DNA from: an uncultured Dorea sp.
Lineage (GTDB): Bacteria > Bacillota > Clostridia > Lachnospirales > Lachnospiraceae
Length of the DNA: 30,153 nucleotides
Direction of reading: 5' to 3'
NCBI GenBank assembly: GCA_900550865.1
Contig: URTM01000031.1
Span: 1 to 30,153 of the forward strand
This document shows positions 7,756 through 16,416 of the stretch, one piece after another. Position 1 is the stretch's first letter. Each line of letters begins with the position of its first letter. The notes under the pieces are model-generated. The model saw nothing but the letters and a program-made list of their open reading frames with translations. It was not told the origin of the DNA and ran no database searches. Both the position numbers and the translations under genes were made by a program.

Positions 7756-10134
7756 TTATTTCATATCCGCCTCTTCTTCTGTCCAGAACTGCGCTATCTT
7801 CTCTTCGATATTTTCACTGTTACAGATCTGGAAATCACTCCACTCCCGTGGAAATACCTCCTGACACCGTCTGTCCATAAAACGGTCATCCAGCAATGTG
7901 ATCACACCTTTGTCCTGGTCGGTCCGTATGACTCTTCCTGCTGACTGCAACACCTTATTCATACCCGGATACAGATACGCATAATCAAAGCCATTCAGAT
8001 TCTTCTGATCGAAATAATACTTTAACAATTCCCGTTCCAGGCACACCTGTGGAAGCCCTGTCCCGACGATCATTGCCCCGATCAGTTTATCCTCTGTCAG
8101 ATCAATCCCTTCCGAAAAAATACCTCCCATCACGCAGAAGCCGATCAGACTATGCATCCTTTCCTGCTCGAATTTTTCCAGAAATTCTTCACGCTCCTGC
8201 TCTGTCATATACTGTGACTGTACTACAACCTCGATCTCATCTTCAATCCGCTTTTCCTGCAACTCTGCAAACGCTTCCCACACTTCTTCCAGAAACCGGT
8301 AAGATGGGAAGAACGCCAGATAATTTCCTGTCTTTCCATTTACTACACGTAAAATGTACTCCGCATATTTCCGGTACATCTCCGGTCCGCGTCTGGTATA
8401 TTTCGTACTGACATCATTTCCCAGAAGCAATAACCTCCTGCTCTGTTCAAACGGTGATTCTGCGTAAATAGCATAGTCATCCTTCGCCGTAGATAACAAT
8501 TTCTTATAATAATTAATCGGAAGAAATGTTGCCGAAAATAATATCGTACTGTTGCCCTTTCCCATATATTCCTGCAGACATCCTGCCGGATTGACACAGA
8601 ACAGATGCAGATGAAACTTTCCTTCTTCATTTAACTCCGAATAGATCAGATAATTCTCATCCAGCCGGTCATGAATATATATGAAATTACGGATGCCAAA
8701 ATAAAACTCCAATACCTCTTTCCGCACCACTTCGTCTTTACAGTCTTCTATAAACTCTTCCAGTTTTGTCATCAAAGACAACAGCTTGATATACACATGC
8801 GACACACTGTTCAGGATCTGGCAGCCGTCGCACTCCCGCTTCAGTGTCAAAAGCTGCCTATTGCAGCTTTCTAATGCCGAGACAAGCTTTGGTTCACCGT
8901 ATTTTACCAGCTTCTTGATCTTCAGAAAATCTTCTTTACAGATACTGGTACTGTACATTGCCCTGCCACGTTCGACCAGATTGTGCGCCTCATCAATCAG
9001 GAACAGGTATTCTCCTTTCACGCCATCTCCGAAAAAGCGCTTCAGATGTGCATTTGGATCAAATACATAATTGTAATCACAGATGACGGCATCGACCCAC
9101 TGCGATACATCCAGTGCCATTTCAAACGGGCATACGTTCCACTTTCTTGCCTGTTCTTCCAGTACCTCCCGGCTCATCTGATCTGTCGAAGTAAGCAATT
9201 CATAGACTGCATCATTCACGCGGTCAAAATGCCCTTTCGCATATGGACACGCATCCGGATTACAGACTGTCTCTTCACAGAAACAGATTTTTTCCTTTGC
9301 CGTCAATGTGATGACCTTCATCTTCAGCTCCTGTTCTCTCAGAATATCAAACGCCTGGCTTGCCACCGTTCTGGTGATCGTCTTGGCCGTCAGATAGAAG
9401 ATCTTTTCACCCAGTTCTTCCCCGACTGCTTTCACCGCCGGAAATACCGCCGCCATCGTCTTGCCGACCCCAGTCGGTGCCTGAATGAATAACTTCTTTT
9501 TTCTTAAAATTGTCCGGTATACTGATGCAACCAGTTTCTTCTGTCCATCTCTGTATTCGAAAGGGAATTCCACGTTTTTGATCGAAGCGTTTCTCTTTTC
9601 TCTCCATTCCATCTGGTATCTCGCCCATTTTTCGTATTCTGATACCAGTTCTTCAAACCATTCTTTTAGTTCTGCCCGGGTATATACCTCCTGAAATCTC
9701 CGGATCTCTTCTGTATCCAGATTGCAATACGTCATCTGTACGCCGATCTCTTCCAGATTTTTTTGTTCTGTGTAAATGTATGCATAGCATTTTGCCTGCG
9801 CCAGATGCAGAAGCTGCGGTTCTTCCAGACGTTTCAGATCTTTAAACACGCCTTTGATCTCGTCGATTACCACACGTTTCGGAAGTTCTATGATCCCGTC
9901 CGCTCTTCCTTCCACACTTAAGACAAATCCATCGCATGCTATCTGATATTTTAACGGAACCTCCGCACGGTACTCTGCTCCCTGCTGTCTCTGGATCTTC
10001 CGGTGTATCCGGCCGCCCTGCTGCATGGCATCCTTATCTGCCCCGCCGGTCCGGTTGTCAATATCTCCATGTCTTAATATAAATTCCACCAGATTCCGCA
10101 CTGAGATGCGGATACACGGCTGTTCCAGATTCAT
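7756..10134 (-). CDS. XPD/DinG-type DNA helicase with N-terminal PD-(D/E)xK nuclease-like domain
   Basis: A 792-residue superfamily 2 helicase of the Rad3/XPD/DinG group. The N-terminal part carries a PD-(D/E)xK-like core: GRADG (Asp79), DEIKG (Glu92, Lys94) and QAKCYAY (113-119), as in Cas4- and RecB-type nucleases. Then come Walker A PTGVGKT (220-226), an iron-sulfur-type cysteine set (C284, C286, C291, C296, C335), DEAH (381-384), motif V GIFSEGIDL and motif VI SAGRVIR. The open frame reaches 10266, but ATG 10134 is the likely start: it overlaps the upstream tetR stop as ATGA and the extra codons only re-read tetR. Expected role is DNA repair or structure processing; nuclease activity is inferred. 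Confidence 0.9.
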   Translation of the reverse strand: MNLEQPCIRISVRNLVEFILRHGDIDNRTGGADKDAMQQGGRIHRKIQRQQGAEYRAEVPLKYQIACDGFVLSVEGRADGIIELPKRVVIDEIKGVFKDLKRLEEPQLLHLAQAKCYAYIYTEQKNLEEIGVQMTYCNLDTEEIRRFQEVYTRAELKEWFEELVSEYEKWARYQMEWREKRNASIKNVEFPFEYRDGQKKLVASVYRTILRKKKLFIQAPTGVGKTMAAVFPAVKAVGEELGEKIFYLTAKTITRTVASQAFDILREQELKMKVITLTAKEKICFCEETVCNPDACPYAKGHFDRVNDAVYELLTSTDQMSREVLEEQARKWNVCPFEMALDVSQWVDAVICDYNYVFDPNAHLKRFFGDGVKGEYLFLIDEAHNLVERGRAMYSTSICKEDFLKIKKLVKYGEPKLVSALESCNRQLLTLKRECDGCQILNSVSHVYIKLLSLMTKLEEFIEDCKDEVVRKEVLEFYFGIRNFIYIHDRLDENYLIYSELNEEGKFHLHLFCVNPAGCLQEYMGKGNSTILFSATFLPINYYKKLLSTAKDDYAIYAESPFEQSRRLLLLGNDVSTKYTRRGPEMYRKYAEYILRVVNGKTGNYLAFFPSYRFLEEVWEAFAELQEKRIEDEIEVVVQSQYMTEQEREEFLEKFEQERMHSLIGFCVMGGIFSEGIDLTEDKLIGAMIVGTGLPQVCLERELLKYYFDQKNLNGFDYAYLYPGMNKVLQSAGRVIRTDQDKGVITLLDDRFMDRRCQEVFPREWSDFQICNSENIEEKIAQFWTEEEADMK

Positions 10135-10688
10135 GATCTGCTTTCCCCCAATCGTTCTTCGTACATCGGCCGAATCGCTCCCGTCATCCCTGCGATCACA
10201 TCGATCACCGTCATGATATCTCCGCTCCGATTCTTCTGGTAAGCATGATAGCTTCCCTGAATACAATAGCTGAGCATCACATTCATTGCTGTATCTTCTT
10301 TCAATTCCGGGTATTTTTCAAAGATCATCTGCTTAATGCTCCGCTCAATACTATCCGCAAAATGATTCGCCTGACTGCCGGAAAACAAAATTGTCGTCAG
10401 GGAATTCTGCGATACATAAGCCATCAGAAGTTCCCGGGAAAACTCTGCCGGATGCTCCAACAGATATTCCGGATGCTGGATACTGTTCGTAATCGACTGT
10501 ACCACTTCTTCTTCCATCGCATCTGACAAATCATAGATATCTTTATAATGCGCATAAAAGGTAGACTTATTGATTCTTGCACTTTCACATAATTCTTTTA
10601 CCGTTATCTTTTCCAGCGGTTTCCTGGAACGCAGTTCGATAAATGCATTCTTGATTCCCCGCTCTGTTTTCTCAATTCTAAGATCCAT
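10131..10688 (-). CDS. TetR-family transcriptional regulator
   Basis: A 185-residue regulator. The helix-turn-helix covers about residues 1-55: RGIKNAFIELRSRKPLEKIT, then VKELCESARINKSTFYAHYK, typical of TetR proteins. The rest resembles the TetR C-terminal domain found in DhaS-like regulators. The frame is open to 10736, but the ATG at 10688 has GGGAGG 4 nt upstream while the ATG at 10736 has only AAAGG directly abutting it, so 10688 is chosen. Its stop overlaps the helicase start (ATGA), so the two are translationally coupled; the regulator probably controls its own operon. An imperfect dyad at 10811-10834 is a candidate site. Confidence 0.9.
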   Translation of the reverse strand: MDLRIEKTERGIKNAFIELRSRKPLEKITVKELCESARINKSTFYAHYKDIYDLSDAMEEEVVQSITNSIQHPEYLLEHPAEFSRELLMAYVSQNSLTTILFSGSQANHFADSIERSIKQMIFEKYPELKEDTAMNVMLSYCIQGSYHAYQKNRSGDIMTVIDVIAGMTGAIRPMYEERLGESRS

Positions 10689-10810
10689 CTTACCTCCCAT
10701 TTTCCCAACACTTTCTCGTATTCGTTGGTTATCCATCCTTTCGTCGGTTTTGTTGGTGGATACCTCCTTGCATTTTTCTTATAATATGATTATAGAACAC
10801 AAAAGCAACT

Positions 10811-10834
10811 ACTGTCCATTATCTTTTCGACAGT
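10811..10834. promoter_or_regulatory. Dyad in the tetR / glgB divergent control region
   Basis: ACTGTC (10811-10816) and GACAGT (10829-10834) form a 6-bp inverted repeat with a 12-bp spacer between the tetR-type gene and glgB. On the minus strand TTGCTT-N16-TATTAT overlapping it is a plausible tetR promoter; plus-strand TATAAT at 10780-10785 is the best glgB -10, without a clear -35. Operator function is a guess. Confidence 0.3.
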
Positions 10835-10867
10835 TGATTATTTACGTTGCATTTTACGGAGGTTAAC

Positions 10868-12652
10868 ATGGATTTTTACGGATTTTACACAGGAAAAATA
10901 TTTGACGCCTATGAATTTCTCGGCGCACACCCGGACAAAGACGGAACTACATTTCGCACATTCGCTCCTGCTGCATCACGCATTACAGTCATTGGGGAAT
11001 TTAACGACTGGCAGGAATGGGAGCTGAACAAAACTTATGACGGCAATTTCTGGGAATGCTATGCCAAAGGAGCAAAACCGGGTATGATGTACAAATACCG
11101 CATTTACAGACAGGATGGAAGCTGCGTGGAGCACTGCGATCCTTATGGCTTCGGCATGGAACTACGTCCGGCCTTTGCTTCCATCATCCGCGATCTGTCC
11201 CACTATAAATTCAAAGACAGTAAATGGATGCAGAAACGTTCGGTATGCAAGGACAAGCCGCTGAACATCTACGAACTGCATTTCGGATCATTTAAAAAGC
11301 CTTCCGAAAAAGCAGACGACTGGTATACTTATGTGGAAATGATCGATATCCTGATTCCTTATCTTAAGGAAAATGATTACAACTATATCGAGATCATGCC
11401 GCTCAGCGAGCATCCGTGTGATGAATCCTGGGGATACCAGAACACCGGATTCTTCAGTCCGACTGCCCGCTACGGAACTGCCGAAGAACTGATGAAATTC
11501 ATCGATGCCTGCCACAAGAATGACATCGGCGTAATCATGGATTTCGTACCGGTACATTTTGCCGTTGATTATTATGCTCTGGCTGACTATGACGGAACTG
11601 CACTCTATGAGTATCCGCACCAGGATGTCGGTGTCAGCGAATGGGGAAGCTGTAACTTCATGCATTCCAGAGGCGAAGTCAGAAGTTTCCTGCAGTCCGC
11701 TGCAAACTACTGGTTAAGCGTCTATCATGTAGACGGAATCCGTATGGATGCCATCAGTCGTATCATCTACTGGCAGGGTGAACCGGCAAGAGGTGTCAAC
11801 AATAATGCGGTGGATTTTATCCGTGAAATGAACCGCGGATTAAAGACAATGCATCCGACAGCCATGCTCTCCGCCGAAGATTCCACCTCTTTTGAAGGCG
11901 TCACAAAACCTGTAGATCAGGGCGGACTTGGATTCGATTACAAATGGGATATGGGTTGGATGAACGATACCCTCGACTACTTCCGCACAGCACCGGAGTA
12001 CAGAAGCCGTGATTACCATAAGCTTACATTCTCTATGATGTATTATTATAACGATGATTTTCTTCTTCCTCTTTCACATGACGAAGTTGTTCACGGAAAG
12101 GCAACCATCGCACAAAAAATGTATGGTGAGTACGAAGAAAAATTCCCACAGGCGCGTGCATTCTATATGTATATGTACGCACATCCGGGAAAGAAATTGA
12201 ACTTCATGGGTAACGAGATCGGTCAGCTCCGCGAATGGGATGAAAAGCGTGAGCAGGACTGGGATATCCTGAAGTATCCGATACACGATACTTTCCACCA
12301 CTTCATGCAGAAACTGAATCATCTGTATCTGACAACTCCTGCTCTTTCTGCCAAAGATTATGAGGATGCGGGATTTCAATGGCTGGACTGCCATCAGGAA
12401 GAGCGCTGTATCTATGCGTTCGAAAGAACAGATGGAAAAGATCGTATCATTGCTGTCTTTAATTTCTCGAATGAGGATCAGGAAGGATATGAGCTTCCGG
12501 TGGAAGACGCGAAGGAACTGGAAGTGATTCTGGCTAGTGATGATGTAACATTTGGAGGAAGTAAGAAGTATACGAAGAAGAAAGTGAAGGTTACAGAGGG
12601 GAAAGTTGTGCTGGATCTTTCGGCTTATTCGGCGGTGTATTTGGGAATTTAA
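10868..12652 (+). CDS. glgB: 1,4-alpha-glucan branching enzyme
   Basis: Introduces alpha-1,6 branches into glycogen in the cytoplasm (GH13). The 594 residues make a short form without the extra N-terminal beta domain of the E. coli enzyme. Visible are the CBM48-like N-terminal module (about 1-110), region I DFVPVHF (225-231), nucleophile Asp294 in DGIRMDAI, acid/base Glu337 in SAEDSTSF, and region IV SHDEVVHGK with His404 and Asp405. The last 90 residues form the C-terminal beta domain. ATG 10868 is chosen over the in-frame ATG at 10847 because CGGAGG lies 6 nt before it and the protein then begins like its relatives. No other glg genes are in the window. A terminator hairpin follows. Confidence 0.95.
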   Translation: MDFYGFYTGKIFDAYEFLGAHPDKDGTTFRTFAPAASRITVIGEFNDWQEWELNKTYDGNFWECYAKGAKPGMMYKYRIYRQDGSCVEHCDPYGFGMELRPAFASIIRDLSHYKFKDSKWMQKRSVCKDKPLNIYELHFGSFKKPSEKADDWYTYVEMIDILIPYLKENDYNYIEIMPLSEHPCDESWGYQNTGFFSPTARYGTAEELMKFIDACHKNDIGVIMDFVPVHFAVDYYALADYDGTALYEYPHQDVGVSEWGSCNFMHSRGEVRSFLQSAANYWLSVYHVDGIRMDAISRIIYWQGEPARGVNNNAVDFIREMNRGLKTMHPTAMLSAEDSTSFEGVTKPVDQGGLGFDYKWDMGWMNDTLDYFRTAPEYRSRDYHKLTFSMMYYYNDDFLLPLSHDEVVHGKATIAQKMYGEYEEKFPQARAFYMYMYAHPGKKLNFMGNEIGQLREWDEKREQDWDILKYPIHDTFHHFMQKLNHLYLTTPALSAKDYEDAGFQWLDCHQEERCIYAFERTDGKDRIIAVFNFSNEDQEGYELPVEDAKELEVILASDDVTFGGSKKYTKKKVKVTEGKVVLDLSAYSAVYLGI

Positions 12653-12698
12653 TTTGGGATTTCATTTATTAACGTAGTTGGCCTCTCGATCCTTGAAG

Positions 12699-12746
12699 AA
12701 AAATGGTATCCGTTAAAACTCTCCGGCTTTATCAGATACCATTTTT
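12699..12746. terminator. Bidirectional terminator between glgB and mrp
   Basis: Perfect 12-bp inverted repeat (12699-12710 / 12735-12746) with A-run and T-run ends and a 24-nt loop, between the convergent glgB and mrp genes. On the plus strand the T run extends to six. Confidence 0.85.
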
Positions 12747-12757
12747 TCTATACTTTT

Positions 12758-13591
12758 CTAAAACTTATTCACCGCATCCGCAAGATAATCATTGCTTACT
12801 TCTGCAAAGTTCTCATTCTCCACCGCTTCTGCAAGGCTTGCATCGATCGGCATCTTTCCGATGACCGGAACGCCGAGTTCTGCTGCCACTTCGTCGATGT
12901 GGCTCTCGCCGAATACGGAGATCTTACGCCCGCAGTCCGGACATACCAGATAGCTGTAATTTTCTACAATTCCAAGTACCGGGATGTCCATCTGTCCTGC
13001 CATATTGTAGGCCTTCTTTACGATCATGCGGACCAGATCCTGCGGTGAAGTTACGATCACGATGCCTTCTACCGGAAGGGACTGGAATACAGTAAGCGGT
13101 ACATCACCTGTTCCAGGCGGCATATCTACGAAGAGATAGTCTAATTCTCCCCATGCTACATCTGTCCAGAACTGTGTGACAACACCTGAGATGACCGGAC
13201 CTCTCCAGATAACCGGATCATCTTCTTCCGGAAGCAGGAGGTTGATGGACATGATCTTCGTTCCATCCTTTGCCTCACATGGGAAAATATTTTCTCCGTC
13301 ACCTTTTGCTTTCTCATGGATTCCATACATCTTCGGAATAGATGGACCTGTGATATCAGCATCCATGATACCTACAGAAAATCCCTGTTCTCTCATCAGT
13401 CTTGCAAGGGATGCTGTGACCATGGATTTTCCAACACCGCCTTTTCCGCTGACAACTGCGATCACATGGTTGATGTGTGATTTCTTATTTTCCGGTTTGA
13501 TCAGGCTCTGCGGTTTGCTTCCGCATTCACCTGCATGGGAACAGCCTGCACAATCGGACGGACTACAACCGTTTTTCTGCTCTTCTGCCAT
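12758..13591 (-). CDS. mrp: Mrp/Nbp35-family iron-sulfur carrier ATPase
   Basis: A 277-residue P-loop protein thought to hold and transfer [4Fe-4S] clusters to apoproteins in the cytoplasm. The deviant Walker A SGKGGVGKS is at 48-56, the MDADITGPS switch near 76-84, and the MPPGTGD motif near 157-163. The C-terminal cluster-binding CPDC (Cys217, Cys220) is present. The N terminus also has four cysteines (C9, C14, C17, C23), an arrangement like the N-terminal cluster of Nbp35 and clostridial homologues. The ATG lies 5 nt after the ridA stop with its ribosome site inside the end of ridA, so it is the last gene of a coupled operon. Confidence 0.93.
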   Translation of the reverse strand: MAEEQKNGCSPSDCAGCSHAGECGSKPQSLIKPENKKSHINHVIAVVSGKGGVGKSMVTASLARLMREQGFSVGIMDADITGPSIPKMYGIHEKAKGDGENIFPCEAKDGTKIMSINLLLPEEDDPVIWRGPVISGVVTQFWTDVAWGELDYLFVDMPPGTGDVPLTVFQSLPVEGIVIVTSPQDLVRMIVKKAYNMAGQMDIPVLGIVENYSYLVCPDCGRKISVFGESHIDEVAAELGVPVIGKMPIDASLAEAVENENFAEVSNDYLADAVNKF

Positions 13592-13596
13592 TTGTC

Positions 13597-13974
13597 CTAC
13601 TCCTCTACCGCAGCGATAAGTTCTACTTCACACAGAACTCTCTTTGGAAGTGTCTTTACTGCAACACAGCTTCTTGCCGGTTTTGATGTGAAGTATTTTC
13701 CATATACTTCGTTGAATGCTGCGAAGTCACCCATATCTGCAAGGAAACATGTTGTCTTTAATACGTTGTCAAATGATGTTCCTGCTTCTTTTAAGACTTC
13801 TCCTAAATTCTTGCATACCTGCTCTGTCTGAGCTTCGATTGTTGTTGCTTCCACATCATTTACTTCTGGATTGATCGCGATCTGTCCTGCTGTATACAGT
13901 ACTCCGTTGTGTACATATCCCTGTGAGTATGGTCCAAGTGCCTTTGGTGCTTTTTCTGTTGCTACGATTTTCAT
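13597..13974 (-). CDS. ridA: RidA-family enamine/imine deaminase
   Basis: A 125-residue YjgF/YER057c/UK114 protein, the normal family size, acting as a trimer in the cytoplasm. It hydrolyses reactive 2-aminoacrylate-type enamines and imines released by PLP and amino-acid enzymes. Family marks are the start ATEKAPKALGPYSQGY, the central TAGQIAINPE, the active-site arginine in KPARSCVAVKTLP (near 104) and the terminal VELIAAVEE. The ribosome site AAGGAG overlaps the end of the upstream ornithine-cyclodeaminase-like gene and the gap is 4 nt. Placement beside an imine-producing or imine-reducing enzyme makes biochemical sense. Confidence 0.95.
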   Translation of the reverse strand: MKIVATEKAPKALGPYSQGYVHNGVLYTAGQIAINPEVNDVEATTIEAQTEQVCKNLGEVLKEAGTSFDNVLKTTCFLADMGDFAAFNEVYGKYFTSKPARSCVAVKTLPKRVLCEVELIAAVEE

Positions 13975-13978
13975 AATG

Positions 13979-14926
13979 TTATTTCTCCTTTGCTACTTCA
14001 TATAATTTCTGTGCGATACACACATCAAATAATCCCATTCCAACCGATTTGAAATATGTTGTCTGACCTTCTTTGATCTCTTTTTCCCCCGATACGAGAT
14101 ATTCATGCATCAGTTTTACGCGGTCTTTTGTAAGTTTTCCACTTGCCAGAGGCTGGCTTAGATCCCCGCTTTCCTCACATGCATATGGCAGTTCAATGTA
14201 TACATTGTCCACCAGTTCCAGTACTGCATCCGGGATTTCCCTCATCTCCGGCATATACGAGCCGATCGCAATGATGCATTTTCCTCTCAGAAGATCTTTG
14301 TCATCCGGAAGAACAGGTGTGGTAGAAGGAGTTGTTGTACAGATGATATCACTGTTTCGTACAAGCTCTTCCACTGCTTTACATTGTACTACCTTTACAT
14401 CTTCCTTATCAATAGCTTTTTTCAGTCTTTCCAGATAATCAGTCAGATCACGGTTGCTGTGATTAAATACATATACGGTATGGATATCTCTTGCGGCACA
14501 TGCATACACTGCCTGATGGAATCCCTGCATTCCTGCTCCGATGATTCCAACCGTATGGCAGTCCTTTCTTGACAGATGGCGGATTCCCACCCCGCCGACA
14601 GCTCCGGTTCTCCATGCGGTTACCGACTGCCCGTCCATAACGGCAAGCGGCGCACCTGTCGTATAATCATTCAGTAACACGATACCATCAATCGACGGCA
14701 GTCCCAGTTTGGAATTCTCCGGAAAGATCGACAGGATCTTTGTCCCGATGATATCCTTTGTGTAACATGGCATATACATGAGCTGCTTATTTTCATGTTC
14801 TACCGTTGGTCTTGGCGGCATATAGAACTCGCCTGACCCATAGATCCGGTATGCCTCTTCGATCTGATCCATCATCTGATCCGGATCAACCATTTCTTCG
14901 ATCTGCTCCTTGCTTAATACGATCAT
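13979..14926 (-). CDS. Ornithine cyclodeaminase / mu-crystallin family protein
   Basis: A 315-residue NAD(P)-dependent enzyme of the OCD/mu-crystallin family. Members include ornithine cyclodeaminase, alanine dehydrogenase of archaeal type and ketimine reductases, so the substrate is open. Seen are Lys63 in GTKILSIFPEN (the conserved catalytic lysine), SVTAWRTGA with Arg106, and the Rossmann motif GIIGAGMQG (127-135). The frame is open to 14965, but ATG 14926 has GGAGG 9 nt upstream and starts one base after the MATE stop TAA. It lies between a MATE exporter and ridA, which suggests an imine or ketimine reaction whose by-products RidA clears. Confidence 0.88.
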   Translation of the reverse strand: MIVLSKEQIEEMVDPDQMMDQIEEAYRIYGSGEFYMPPRPTVEHENKQLMYMPCYTKDIIGTKILSIFPENSKLGLPSIDGIVLLNDYTTGAPLAVMDGQSVTAWRTGAVGGVGIRHLSRKDCHTVGIIGAGMQGFHQAVYACAARDIHTVYVFNHSNRDLTDYLERLKKAIDKEDVKVVQCKAVEELVRNSDIICTTTPSTTPVLPDDKDLLRGKCIIAIGSYMPEMREIPDAVLELVDNVYIELPYACEESGDLSQPLASGKLTKDRVKLMHEYLVSGEKEIKEGQTTYFKSVGMGLFDVCIAQKLYEVAKEK

Positions 14927-14927
14927 T

Positions 14928-16322
14928 TTACATTTCCTCCAGTTCTTTTTGTTCCCTTGTGACATCTCTCAGCCACTTATATGTCAAATACCGCTTTAAA
15001 GTAATCGGTACTTTGATCAGTTCATCACTCATCAGTATAACATAGACGACCGGCACACTGGCATGCAAAATAAATGCCGCCACTGCCCCGAGTAAAATGG
15101 AGAATCCCCACATCGTCGATACATCCATGATCAATCCGAATTTCGTATCTCCGCCTGCACGGAATACCCCCACTACCATTGTGGTATTAAATGCCTGTGC
15201 CACAGTAAAATACGACATAACAAAGAACATGAAACTCAAATAATTCTTTGCCGGTCCGGTCAATGCCAGATTTGCATTGGCAATCGGTGCCGAGATCAGT
15301 ATCAGTACACCGCCAAGGATTCCCAGAATCAGACTTAACCACACGAAACGTTTTCCGTATGCTTTTGCCAGCTCCATTTTTCCTTCCCCGATCGTCTTAC
15401 CAAGATAGATCGCCGTTGCATGGGATATCCCAAATGTTACGACCGTTGCCAGCTGTCTTGCCACCTGTGCCACCGAGTTGGCTGCCACTGCTGCACTTCC
15501 AAGATGCCCGATCACCGCTGTATTCGCCGATGTTCCCAGTCCCCACATCAGTTCATTTAATACCACCGGCATGGAATAGACCGCAAAATCTTTTACCAAA
15601 ACTTTATCGATCTTCACCATATCTTTAAGCCGGATCCTTACTACTTTATTTCGAAAGACCGCGTAAGCGAGAACCATCACCGTCTCGGCTGCTCTGGCGC
15701 ACAATGTACCGATTGCCGCACCTCTGACTCCCATTACCGGAAATCCGAGCAGTCCGAAGATCAGGACTGCATTTACCACAATATTCATAAGCAGCGAGAT
15801 CAGGTAAATGAACGTGGCTACCATGACACGTTCAATACTACGCATGATATTTAAGTAAACCTGTGTCACTGCCATAAACACATAGGAAAATCCCACGATT
15901 CTTAAATACTTTACTCCTTCTGCAATAACTTCCGGATCAGAGGTATAGATCCGCATCAGTGTCTCCGGCATGCCAAGGGCTGCTGCTGCGAATACTACTG
16001 CAACGATAAGTCCGGCACTTAATCCCATACCCAGGACTTTTTCTATCGTTCTGGTATCTTTTTTTCCCCAGTACTGCGCTGTCAGAACGGTTGCTCCGGA
16101 GGTCACTCCGTAAAAGATCAGTGTCATGATGTATTGGATCTGTCCTGCAAGAGATGCTCCGGATAATACTTTCTCTCCGACTTTTCCGAGCATGATCACA
16201 TCCGTTGCCGTGACTCCGACATTGATCAGATTCTGGATTGCGATCGGGATGACCAGGGCGAATACATTCCGGTAGAATAGCTTCCAGTTGATTGTTTTTG
16301 TATATTCACTTTTTTCTTTCAT
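14928..16322 (-). CDS. MATE-family multidrug/toxin exporter
   Basis: A 464-residue polytopic membrane protein with about twelve hydrophobic segments in two MATE halves. The first half begins after FALVIPIAIQNLINVGVTAT and DVIMLGKVGE, a typical MATE helix 1 and loop; the second begins near PVVLNELMWGLGTSANTAVI. Such carriers expel cationic drugs or metabolites using a sodium or proton gradient. The ribosome site is weak (AGAGAAGAAA). Its stop is one base from the start of the ornithine-cyclodeaminase-like gene, so it leads a four-gene operon with that enzyme, RidA and Mrp. Export of an amino-acid-derived product is possible but unproven. Confidence 0.92.
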   Translation of the reverse strand: MKEKSEYTKTINWKLFYRNVFALVIPIAIQNLINVGVTATDVIMLGKVGEKVLSGASLAGQIQYIMTLIFYGVTSGATVLTAQYWGKKDTRTIEKVLGMGLSAGLIVAVVFAAAALGMPETLMRIYTSDPEVIAEGVKYLRIVGFSYVFMAVTQVYLNIMRSIERVMVATFIYLISLLMNIVVNAVLIFGLLGFPVMGVRGAAIGTLCARAAETVMVLAYAVFRNKVVRIRLKDMVKIDKVLVKDFAVYSMPVVLNELMWGLGTSANTAVIGHLGSAAVAANSVAQVARQLATVVTFGISHATAIYLGKTIGEGKMELAKAYGKRFVWLSLILGILGGVLILISAPIANANLALTGPAKNYLSFMFFVMSYFTVAQAFNTTMVVGVFRAGGDTKFGLIMDVSTMWGFSILLGAVAAFILHASVPVVYVILMSDELIKVPITLKRYLTYKWLRDVTREQKELEEM

Positions 16323-16416
16323 TTATTTCTTCTCTCTTTTCTATCTTATCTTATTTCCAGATACATAACAGATACTTCTCTGTTTTCTGTTCATCTGAAA
16401 CTTCTATGTTCTTATC

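Noticed and set aside
10134..10266. Upstream extension of the helicase frame to 10266
   Set aside because: It only re-reads the end of the tetR-type gene in another frame; ATG 10134 has the ATGA overlap and a G-rich ribosome site.
10762..10769. Perfect AAGGAGGT ribosome-site sequence on the minus strand upstream of the tetR-type gene
   Set aside because: No start codon lies 5-12 nt after it, and the gene has its own GGGAGG before ATG 10688; no leader peptide could be supported.
16356..16376. Direct repeat of CAGATAC between the response regulator and the first MATE gene
   Set aside because: Short, A+T-rich surroundings, no promoter placed beside it; not enough for an operator call.
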